This document shows positions 1 through 7,322 of a stretch of DNA of 15,606 bases, one piece after another; the stretch's first letter is position 1, and every line of letters starts with the position of its first letter. Source of the stretch: Polyrhizophydium stewartii (taxonomy: Eukaryota > Chytridiomycota > Chytridiomycetes > Rhizophydiales). Location: positions 1 to 15,606 of the forward strand of contig JADGIZ010000340.1 of NCBI GenBank assembly GCA_027604665.1. Direction: 5' to 3'. The notes under the pieces are model-generated. The model worked only from the letters and a program-made list of their open reading frames with translations. It did not search any database and was not told the DNA's origin. A program made the position numbers and the translations under genes.

Positions 1-342
1 GAGGAGCTCATTACGCTCGCCAACTACAACTGGATATACATCAACGACAACCGCGTGTGCAACGGCTGGGCGTGCGCATACAAGGGCGTGCTGTATCGCG
101 TCGGCATGTTTGACAAGACCATCTTTGACTATTCGGACGTGCCCAAAGGCTGCGTCGTCCACGACGACGTGTATCTGTCCGGGTTCCTGCTGCGCAAGGG
201 GTATCGGCCGTTCCACATTGGCCTCGACTTCAATACTGTCGTTGTTCACCACTCCCACGCCAAATACACAGTCCACGGCACAGCGGGAGTCAAGGAGCAC
301 CAGGTCGAGTGCCTCAAGTATTTTGATCTATTCAAGGGATGA
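1..342 (+). CDS. GT-A-type glycosyltransferase, C-terminal part (5' end outside window)
   Basis: The reading frame is open from the first base and ends at TGA 340-342, giving 113 residues of a protein whose start lies before the window. It matches the C-terminal third of the two complete paralogues at 2058-2972 and 3276-4181. It keeps the segment CNGWACAYKGVLYRVGMFD and the acidic HDDVYLSGFL motif, probably part of the active site. The first ~75 bases and the HDDVYLSGFLLRKGYRPFH stretch are almost identical at DNA level to the 2058 paralogue, while the last 30 codons differ more, so similarity is patchy. By analogy with the full copies it is a type II membrane protein of the Golgi or ER acting on sugar chains. 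Donor and acceptor are unknown. It is followed after 145 bases by the b561-type gene on the same strand. Confidence 0.8.
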   Translation, partial: EELITLANYNWIYINDNRVCNGWACAYKGVLYRVGMFDKTIFDYSDVPKGCVVHDDVYLSGFLLRKGYRPFHIGLDFNTVVVHHSHAKYTVHGTAGVKEHQVECLKYFDLFKG

Positions 343-487
343 GACTGCATCCCCATACACTACTTTCTTCTTTTCTTGCATCTTCATAAAAATCCGGATC
401 AGCACTCTCTGCCTTTGCCCACGCCTGAATGCGACAAAGTTGACGCCGCCATCTTTGCTGCAGACTGCAAAACATTCTGGCGTGGCC

Positions 488-1520
488 ATGCTCCGCGACC
501 GATCCGACGGCGCAGTGAGCCAGCTCGACACCCGCCGCACAACAGTCGCCATCCAGTCGCTCAACCAAGCTCCCGCGCGCAAGCGCGAGCCGCCCATGAC
601 CCTCGTGGCCGTGTTCCTTGTGCCGGCGCTCACAATGCCCGGTGTGCTGCTATTCATGTCCCTGCCCATCCGCCGCTTCGTCGTTCTCAAGATCTCGAAC
701 GGGCTGTTCCATCACATCATCTTCATGACCCTGCTCGTTGTCATCTCGACCGCCGCCATGTGAGCAGACCCGCATAGCATGCATTCTGGGCGTCCGCTGT
801 GCCCTCGTGGGAGCTGGCCTCCAGCAGGCCGACATGGTTGCGTCTGGCAGATGCGCAACAACACGGCTGGCTTCGTGTTGTCGCGCGTCGACTCGCTGGA
901 TCGCCCGCCACCTCAACATCGCGAGCTGCGACCCCGCTCATGCCCATTCATCCGCCCTGACACGCCGTCGCCATGCATCTGCTGACGACCCGCCGCGCTC
1001 CAGCCTGCTCAACCAGATGCCGCGCTCGAGCCGATACACGCAGGCCGTGCTCAGCGTGCTGCAGCACTGGCGCATGCAGGTGGCCGCCATCATGTGCGCT
1101 GTTCTCGGCTTCATCCTCATCTTCACGCTCCGCGACGACTACAAACTCGCACACTTTTCATCCAACCACTCCAAGACAGGCCTTGCCACGCTGTGCATGA
1201 TTGTGGTCACCGCACTAGTCGCCGCTCTGCTGCGCTTCTGCCCTGAGTTCTTTGGCGGCGAGAAGTCGTCGTTTGCGCTGCTGCACATCCACCGCGCGCT
1301 CGGATACACCACCGCCGCGCTGATGTTTGCCACGGCCGGGCTCGCCACCACCACGACGGCCGCGATCAACTATATCAGCCCGCTCGACAGGACGCTCATG
1401 GTCGCGGGCCTCGCCTGGTCGGCGTTCTGGCTCTTTATCCGCCTGCGGTACTTCAAGCAGATCCGCAGGTCGCTCTCGCATATCTTCAACTATCGTAGGG
1501 TCGGCTCGCCTGCCAGTTGA
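488..1520 (+). CDS. Cytochrome b561-type transmembrane electron carrier (2 exons)
   Basis: Proposed exons are 488-759 and 1004-1520 (intron 760-1003, GTGAGC...CCAG, with CTGAC near 982), giving 262 residues. Joining them removes an in-frame stop and gives a continuous product. Six membrane helices are visible, at roughly residues 37-60, 72-92, 111-133, 146-168, 185-207 and 216-235. Histidines sit where the b561 family binds two hemes: H75/H76 (HHIIFM) in helix 2, H112 (QHW) in helix 3, H146 (NHSKTG) in helix 4, and H185/H187 (HIHRALGY) in helix 5. The family moves electrons across membranes, typically from ascorbate to monodehydroascorbate or ferric iron. Substrate and membrane here are unknown. 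There is no DOMON or reductase domain. Start ATG 488 was chosen because it opens a short cytosolic tail before helix 1. A partial second copy lies at 4249-4601. Family call good; exon 1 boundary likely. Confidence 0.72.
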
Positions 1521-2057
1521 TCTCTGTCCCTGCGAGCACAATGAGTCCGTGCCGTTGTTCTCGCTCTCATTCTGACAACGACCGGAAACCCGGAAATACA
1601 TCGTCGGGTTCTCGTCTCGTGCTTGCTGTTGTGCGCACGAGGCTTGGCATCGTTGTCTCGCTGAGCATGTTGTGTGACGCATGCGGATCGAGCCATCGCG
1701 GTCGGTGGCTGCCAACAAGGCGTCGAGCAGCCTGGCCTCGAGCAGCCCACCGCCGCCGAATGGCATTCAAGCAACATGCGGCTCTCTGCCGCGGCCACCC
1801 CTGCCTGCGTGCTCCGCTCGCTCTTTCCTCCGCTCGTCGCCTCCGCTCGTCGGCCTGTCACCAGTTCCCAGCGTGAGTGCTCCGCCAACGAGACTCGGGT
1901 TGGCGCCGACGGCCGGGCACACCGCGCGCGGCTGTCCGCCAGGGGTCCCCGATGACGGCATGCCCTTGTGCAACCCTCCCAGCCTGGCGCTGTTCAGCAG
2001 CGGGCCGAGACGCTGACCGAGCCGCGCCAGCGGCAGGTCTCCTCGGCCAACTCCGCC
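1521..2057. other. Intergenic stretch between b561-type gene and glycosyltransferase gene
   Basis: The stretch is 537 bases and probably contains the b561 terminator region and the promoter of the next glycosyltransferase gene. No convincing protein, tRNA or mobile element is visible. Near 1831-1855 a short direct repeat, CTCCGCTCGTCG, occurs twice in tandem. The minus-strand open frame that crosses here is antisense to the glycosyltransferase and looks like a GC-driven shadow. Confidence 0.5.
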
Positions 2058-2972
2058 ATGCCCAAGCGCAACATCTGCGTGCTGTTCCTGACCGCCATCA
2101 TCGCCACCAACGTGCTGCTGCTCACGCTGTTCTTCCGCGGCGAGCGCTTCCACGACACACTCACAGCATACACTCACACTCACACAAAGATGCAGCTGGC
2201 CGATCTCGAGGTGCTCTCCCGCGCTCGCACCGTCTCGCAGACCCGCATCGTCGCGTCCATGTCCACGTTCCCGGCGCGCATGGACCGCGTCCGCCTCTCG
2301 CTCGCATCGCTCTTCAACCAGACGCTGCCGCTCGACGCCGTGCACGTCAACATCCCCGACCGCATCCGCCGCATGGACGCTCCGATCAACGAGACCGAGC
2401 TTGCCGCTGACCTCGCCGACCTGCGCGACAAGTTCGGCCCGCGTCTGCAGATCCATCGCGGCGAGGACTACGGCCCAGCAACCAAGCTCATTGGCTCGCT
2501 GCCGTTCGAGACCGACCCTGACACGCTCATCATCACGGTCGACGACGACGTCGAATATGACCCGCGCACTGTGCAGGTGCTGTATCAAGGATACCGCGAG
2601 CATCCGTCCAACTTTGTCGCCGCGGCATGCGAGGAGCTCATTACGCTCGCCAACTACAACTGGATATACATCAACGACAACCGCGTGTGCAACGGCTGGG
2701 CGTGCGCGTACAAGGGCGTGCTGTACCGCGTCGGCATGTTCGACGAGAGCATCTTCAATTACGCCGGCGTGCCCATGGGCTGCGTCGTTCATGACGACGT
2801 GTATCTGTCCGGGTTCCTGCTGCGCAAGGGGTATCGGCCGTTCCACGTTGGGCTTGACTTTGACACGGTGGTGATGCACCACTGGCGGCCGGATTACACT
2901 GTCGGCGGCACTGACGGCGTCAAGGAGCACCAGGTCGAGTGCCTCAAGTATTTTGATCAGTTTCGAGCCTGA
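2058..2972 (+). CDS. GT-A-type glycosyltransferase, type II membrane protein (complete paralogue)
   Basis: Single exon, 304 residues. ATG 2058 is the first ATG of the frame; the frame extends upstream only through non-ATG codons. Residues 1-4 are a short basic tail and about 5-23 (ICVLFLTAIIATNVLLLTLFF) a signal anchor, so the catalytic part should face the Golgi or ER lumen. A short stem follows, with a YTHTHTK stretch made by a CA-rich repeat. The catalytic domain begins with RIVASMSTFPARM (about 70-82), then DYGPATKL (137-144), TVDDDVEYD with a metal/nucleotide-sugar-type acidic cluster at D162-D164, CNGWACAYKGVLYRVGMFD, and HDDVYLSG (H245, D246, D247). This combination resembles a poorly characterised group of GT2-like enzymes in bacteria, algae and protists. 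Donor and acceptor are not predictable. It lies between the b561-type gene and another paralogue, all on one strand. Confidence 0.8.
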   Translation: MPKRNICVLFLTAIIATNVLLLTLFFRGERFHDTLTAYTHTHTKMQLADLEVLSRARTVSQTRIVASMSTFPARMDRVRLSLASLFNQTLPLDAVHVNIPDRIRRMDAPINETELAADLADLRDKFGPRLQIHRGEDYGPATKLIGSLPFETDPDTLIITVDDDVEYDPRTVQVLYQGYREHPSNFVAAACEELITLANYNWIYINDNRVCNGWACAYKGVLYRVGMFDESIFNYAGVPMGCVVHDDVYLSGFLLRKGYRPFHVGLDFDTVVMHHWRPDYTVGGTDGVKEHQVECLKYFDQFRA

Positions 2973-3275
2973 TATGACGGCGCTTATCATGCCGCCTGCG
3001 TTCTTATCGTCCTGGTGCCACTAAAGCGTATGTTTCTGTGCGTCTCGATGTTGATATCTGTCGGGCTTGGCTTGGTCCGCCCGAGGGAGCTGCCGCCATG
3101 TGCCTCGCCGAGTCCTGTTCCGGAGCCGGCAAATCTGGCCCAAACACGCAAGGAGAGCCCCGGCAATATCGACAGGCTTTCCTCGCGACAGCAAACACGG
3201 CAGCGACACTCGCCACCAAACACTCTCGCCAACCCTGCGCACACCTATCTACATCTCATATCCGCGTTACCGGCC
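2973..3275. other. Intergenic stretch between two glycosyltransferase paralogues
   Basis: These 303 bases separate two genes on the same strand and probably hold the terminator of the first and promoter of the second. The frame of the downstream gene stays open leftwards to 3015 with ATGs at 3030 and 3048, but that extension encodes a Pro/Arg/Ser-rich stretch with no match to the other paralogue, so I treat it as noncoding or 5' untranslated. Confidence 0.5.
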
Positions 3276-4181
3276 ATGACCAAGCCTAACTTCCGTTTCC
3301 TCATCATAGCCGCCGCCATAGCGCTCTACTTTGTGATACTCGCGCTGTCCTTTTGGCGAGACGAGGTTGGCGAGGCAGTCGGCAGTCTGGCCGGTCAGTT
3401 CGGCGTGGTCGGGGTCTCAACTGGCGTGTCGCGCACGCCAGGCCGTCGCCGCATCGTCGCCTCTTTGTCGACCTTTCCAGCGCGCATGGAGATGCTGTCG
3501 ATGGCACTCGACTCGCTCTTCCGCCAGACCCTCCCGCTCGACGCCATATACGTCAACATCCCTGACCGCGTGCGGCGATTTGACGTCCCGATCAACGAGA
3601 CGCAGCTTGCCGCCGACATGGCCGCCCTGCGCCACAGGTTCGGCCCACGCTTGCTGTTCAACCGCGGCCAGGACTACGGCCCCGCAACAAAGCTGCTCAC
3701 GACTCTGCTCAACGAGACCCATCCGGACACGCTCATTGCCACCTTCGACGACGACATCGAGTACGACCCGAATATCATGCACGCGCTTTACGAGAGCTAT
3801 CGCAAGCATCCCGATCACTTCATTGCACCGGCATGCGAGGAGATTGTCAACCTCACGACCCGCGAGTGGGTTTACATCGAGGACGACCGTGTTTGCAACG
3901 GCTGGGCGTGTGCATATCGAGGCGTGCTGTACCGCGTCGGCATGTTCGATGTGAGCATCTTCAACTATGCCGGCGTGCCCACAGGCTGCTTCATCCACGA
4001 CGACGTGTACTTCTCGGGCTTCCTGATGCGCAAGGGCATCCGGCCGTACCACATCGCGCTCGACTTTTCGCCCGCGATGCAGTTCCTGCCGACCGTCAAA
4101 GGACTGACTGTTGGCAACACCGAAGGCGTCAGGGACCACCAAGCCGAGTGCATCGAGTACTTCAATCGGTTCGAGGGGTGA
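3276..4181 (+). CDS. GT-A-type glycosyltransferase, type II membrane protein (second complete paralogue)
   Basis: Single exon, 301 residues from ATG 3276, chosen because it gives a short basic tail (MTKPNFR) followed at once by a signal anchor at about 8-26, as in the 304-residue paralogue upstream. In-frame ATGs at 3030 and 3048 would add about 80 residues of unlikely sequence. Catalytic landmarks are RRIVASLSTFPARM, DYGPATKL, TFDDDIEYD (D158-D160), CNGWACAYRGVLYRVGMFD and HDDVYFSG (H241, D242, D243). It is clearly homologous to the neighbouring copy through the whole catalytic domain but more diverged than the window-start fragment is, so it is the older duplicate. It lacks the His-Thr stem repeat and has a different tail (FSPAMQFLPTVKG) before the shared EGVRDHQAECIEYF ending. 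Expected to act in the Golgi or ER lumen; substrate unknown. Confidence 0.8.
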   Translation: MTKPNFRFLIIAAAIALYFVILALSFWRDEVGEAVGSLAGQFGVVGVSTGVSRTPGRRRIVASLSTFPARMEMLSMALDSLFRQTLPLDAIYVNIPDRVRRFDVPINETQLAADMAALRHRFGPRLLFNRGQDYGPATKLLTTLLNETHPDTLIATFDDDIEYDPNIMHALYESYRKHPDHFIAPACEEIVNLTTREWVYIEDDRVCNGWACAYRGVLYRVGMFDVSIFNYAGVPTGCFIHDDVYFSGFLMRKGIRPYHIALDFSPAMQFLPTVKGLTVGNTEGVRDHQAECIEYFNRFEG

Positions 4182-4248
4182 TATTGTGCTGCCATGCGTC
4201 GACACGGCAAATGAAGATATTTCGCCGAACAGAGCCGCAAGTGCCGTG

Positions 4249-4601
4249 CAACCACTCCCAAGACAGGCCTTGCCACGCTGTGCATGATTGTCGTCACGGC
4301 ACTCGTCGCTGCCTTGCTGCGTTTCTGCCCCGAGTTCTTTGGCGGCGAGAAGTCGTCGTTTGCGCTGCTGCACATCCACCGCGCGCTCGGATACACCACC
4401 GCTGCGCTGATGTTTGCCACGGCGGGCCTCGCCACCACCACGACGGCCTCGATCAGCTATATCAGCCCGCTCGACAGGACGCTCATGGTCGCGGGCCTCG
4501 CCTGGTCAGCGTTCTGGCTCTTTATCCGCCTGCGGTACTTCAAGCAGATCCGCAGGTCGCTCTCGCATATCTTCAACTACCGTAGGGTTGAATCGCCGGC
4601 A
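4249..4601 (+). pseudogene. 5'-truncated, frameshifted copy of the cytochrome b561-type gene
   Basis: From about 4249 the DNA resumes homology to the b561-type gene (its 1164-1510) and runs through helices 4-6, including HIHRALGY and the FIRLRYFKQIRRSLSHIFNYRR tail. Exon 1 and the first half of exon 2 (helices 1-3) are missing; the sequence to the left is the end of the glycosyltransferase gene and unrelated DNA. One extra C in the run at 4257-4259 shifts the frame at the NHS heme-ligand site. The original stop codon is also lost, so the frame runs on past 4601 into the eS21 region. Over the ~100 shared codons after ATG 4284 almost all differences are synonymous. I call it a pseudogene fragment; an undetected upstream exon is possible but none is visible. 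Confidence 0.7.
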
Positions 4602-4822
4602 GCCTGGGCCAGCGCCGTGGCCGCGGCAAGATGCACTCGCCAGATCCGCTCTCCGACCACTGCCCGAGATGCGCGCCGTGTCAAAGTCCACGCCCGTCGG
4701 CGGTTTTCGCGCGCGCCAATCAGATGCGCGCGCCGTCCAACACGCCCGAGAAGAAAAAAAGTGGCGACGGCCTGCTGGGAAGACGGCCGCCGGCTGTTTC
4801 TCTCGCTTCACGCAAATCACAA

Positions 4823-5577
4823 ATGGAGAACGACAAGGGCCAGGTGTGTGGTCCCGCGAGGCCGCGCTGCGCTGCGCTCCAGCATCCTCTCCCTCTCTCC
4901 CCGCAGACGCCGCCGAATGAGCGCTGCACGCGGCGTATGCGTCTTTCCGCTGGGACGGAATCCCGACGACGACGACGACGACGACGCTGGTCTGTCGGCC
5001 GTTTTTTCTTCTGCGTTTCGGGCTTGCACCACAGGCGGCCTGTTGCACCGACCCCGACCCCGCTCCCGCTCCTGCTCTGCGCCGCAGCCGATGCACATGC
5101 GACTTCTGCGTTTCGAGTGCTGACCGTTGGCGCTGTCTCGCTCGCCGTGCAGATCGTCGACCTTTACATCCCCCGCAAGTGGTGCGTGTCGCCGCGCTGA
5201 ACAGCCAACCGAGGCGGCAGCAGTGCTCGGCGGCTCTGGCGGGAGACGCCTGCCAGCAACAGACGCTCGTGCGCCAGAGCCCGCACACGGCTGCCGCTGC
5301 ATTCGGGATGCGCCGAGGGGCGACGCCGACCGGAAACGCTGACACTCGTGCGTGTCCTGTCGGCAGCTCGGCCACCGGCCGTCTGATCACCGCCAAGGAC
5401 CACGCCTCGGTCCAGATCAACATTGGCGACGTTGATGCCACCGGCCGCCTCACGGGCACGTTCAAGACGTACGCCCTCTCTGGCTTTGTCCGCGCCGCCG
5501 GCGAGTCGGACGACTCGCTCAACCGCCTCGCCACGCAGGACGGCTACCTCAAGAACGTCTGGACCTACTCCAAGTAA
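4823..5577 (+). CDS. RPS21: 40S ribosomal protein eS21 (3 exons)
   Basis: Exons 4823-4843, 5153-5181 and 5367-5577 give an 86-residue protein, the normal eS21 size (83 in human, 87 in yeast). Exon 1 encodes MENDKGQ, exon 2 IVDLYIPRK, and the Cys codon after RK is split by intron 2 (TG|C). Exon 3 gives [17 protein letters not shown] and the [15 protein letters not shown] motif, which are diagnostic of eS21, a component of the small ribosomal subunit needed for late 18S rRNA maturation. Introns are 4844-5152 (GTGTGT...GTGCAG) and 5182-5366 (GTGCGT...GGCAG), each with CTGAC 25-35 bases before the acceptor. Early introns are typical of fungal ribosomal-protein genes. The first two exons are tiny and would be missed by simple ORF searches. 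Confidence 0.95.
4965..4986. repeat. (GAC)7 triplet repeat in eS21 intron 1
   Basis: Seven uninterrupted GAC triplets lie inside the first intron of the eS21 gene. Being intronic it is not under codon constraint, so it is probably a length-variable microsatellite. Confidence 0.85.
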
Positions 5578-5793
5578 ACAGCCAGACTGCTCTTGTAAAC
5601 AACGCTCCATCCACCGACTTGTGACTGCCTGCTGCGATGGCTGTGCGAGAGAGTGCTGTGCGAGAGAAGGCGAGCGAGAGAGCGGGAGCGCGAACCGTTT
5701 GCTGCCACGTCGCGGCCGTGGCGAGGCCCATCGCGCCCCACGCTGTTTGCCGCTCCCACGCCCCAGCGGGCCACAGCCGACTTGCCGCCAGAA

Positions 5794-6673
5794 ATGCCAG
5801 CCGTGACCGACCGCACGAGCGAGTTCCTCGCCGCCGTCGACTCGCTGCGCCTGCGCACCGGCGGCGCGCGCGCCGGCCCGCACGGCGCCCACTCGGCCGA
5901 GAAGGCCCGCCTGCTGGGCGGCCACGCCGCCGCTGGCGCCGGCGCCGGCGCCTCGGCCTCGCTGCTCGGCGCGCCGCACTCGGCCGCGGCAGGAGGCGCC
6001 CTGGCCGCCCACGGCGCTGCGGCTGCCGGCGCTGGGGGCGCGGCGGGCCACGGCCAGGTGCGCTCCAAGTCCGACTTTGCCAAGGCCGCCTCGGCCATTG
6101 GCCGCGAAATCAGCTCGACCATGACCAAGCTGCAGAAGCTCACGGCGCTCGCGAAGCGAAAGTCGCTCTTCGACGACCGCCCCGTCGAGATCAACGAGCT
6201 CATCTACATCATCAAGCAGGACATTGCCAAGATCAACCTGCAGATCGGCAAGCTCAGCGACTACCTCGCGCGGACCGCCGACGCACCCAACGGCCGCGGC
6301 CGCACGAACCGGCAGACCAAGGAGCATTCGCACAACGTCATCACCAGCCTGCAGTCCAAGCTCGCCACGACGTCGGACGAGTTCAAATCCATCCTCGAGG
6401 TGCGGTTCCAGAACATGAAGGAGCAAAAGTCGCGCCGGGACGAGTACTCGTTTGGCCATGCGGATGCTGGCGCGGCGGGGGCGTCGGGCGCGGGATCGTC
6501 GGCGGCATCTGCGTCGGTTGCGAGCGCGGGCACGGCGTTCTCCGACTCGCCGCTGTACCACCCCGAGCGGCGCTCCACGCCCGCGCTGGCCGCTGCCCGC
6601 GGATCGCCCGCCAACGCATTCGATCTCGAGTCGTCGCCGTTCCTGCCGCAGCCTTCCAGCAGCAGTGGCGGCG

Positions 6674-6706
<33 letters not shown>

Positions 6707-7014
6707 TGCTCATGACGCCCAACGAGGTGGCTCAATCCGAGTACCTCGAGTCCCGCAGCCAGGCCATCGAGTCGATCGAGTCGACCATTGTCGAGCTCGG
6801 CCAGATTTACCAGAACTTTGCGACTCTCCTCGCCTCCCAGCGCGAGGCCGTGCAGCGCATCGACGACAACATCCAGGACGTCAACATGAACGTCGAGGGT
6901 GCACACACGCAGCTCGTCAAGTACTACCAGAACATCTCAAACAACCGCGCGCTCATGCTCAAGGTCTTTGGAGCAGTCATCTTCTTTTTCCTGCTCTTTG
7001 TCATGATGACATGA
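5794..7014 (+). CDS. SED5: Syntaxin-5 / Sed5-type Qa-SNARE
   Basis: Intron-free, 406 residues, longer than yeast Sed5 (340) because of low-complexity inserts. ATG 5794 is chosen because it places VTDRTSEF at residues 4-11, the N-terminal peptide that in Sed5/syntaxin-5 binds the SM protein Sly1. About 30-95 is Ala/Gly-rich and looks disordered. The Habc domain starts near 100, with the family signature LTALAKRKSLFDDRPVEINEL followed by IYIIKQDIAKINLQI. A Ser/Gly-rich linker has ten glutamines (295-304). The SNARE motif covers about 320-382, with the ionic-layer glutamine Q349 in ASQREAVQRIDDN, and residues 387-405 form the C-terminal membrane anchor. It is the Golgi Qa-SNARE for ER-to-Golgi and intra-Golgi fusion. 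The gene converges with BUD13. Confidence 0.93.
6676..6705. repeat. (CAG)10 coding for polyglutamine in Sed5
   Basis: Ten uninterrupted CAG codons encode Q295-Q304 in the linker between the Habc domain and SNARE motif. Purity of the codon suggests recent slippage and strain-to-strain length variation. Confidence 0.9.
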
Positions 7015-7322
7015 GCTTCTTGTCACTCACTCTCACTTACTCTCACTCTCACACGATCCTCGCCCTCTCACTTCTCCCTTTCGACGCCTCGTCCGCAGGC
7101 GTTCGCTGCGCCTCTTTGCCCGCATCCAACACCGCCAGCTTTACCTCCACCTCGCCGCCCACCCCGTGAATACAGCCTCAGCCGCGTCGCAGTCCAGCAG
7201 AACCTCTTTCTGTCGCGATGGCTGCTTCTCCACTCGCACACGATGCGTGCATGCCGGCTCTGGCTTTTCACTGCTCGGCCATGCCCGCTCTGCCGCATGT
7301 GAGCCCCGCATGGCACGTTCAT
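7015..7322. other. Convergent intergenic region between Sed5 and BUD13
   Basis: These 308 bases lie between the stop codons of two convergent genes, so they should contain both 3' untranslated regions. A CTCA/CTCACT-rich run occupies about 7020-7055. No canonical AATAAA on either strand and no further gene was seen. Confidence 0.5.

Noticed and set aside
1767..2990. Long minus-strand open frame (407 codons) opposite the glycosyltransferase
   Set aside because: It mirrors a real gene whose protein has clear motifs; the antisense product is Val/His/Arg/Gly-rich without domains, as expected from GC-rich codon use.
3015..3275. N-terminal extension of the second complete glycosyltransferase
   Set aside because: The frame is open and has ATGs, but the peptide is Pro/Ser/Arg-rich, unmatched in the paralogue, and would bury the signal anchor about 80 residues inside.
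4602..5123. Read-through of the b561 fragment frame towards eS21
   Set aside because: Homology to b561 stops near 4601; the continuation is Arg-rich and overlaps eS21 exon 1 and its intron in another frame.
4844..5366. snoRNA inside the eS21 introns
   Set aside because: Ribosomal-protein introns often host snoRNAs, but I found no convincing RTGATGA/CTGA pair or H/ACA layout.
5164..6906. Minus-strand open frame of 580 codons across eS21 and Sed5
   Set aside because: It covers two recognised genes including introns in antisense, is low complexity (Leu runs opposite the CAG repeat, Arg/Gly-rich), and has no recognisable domain.
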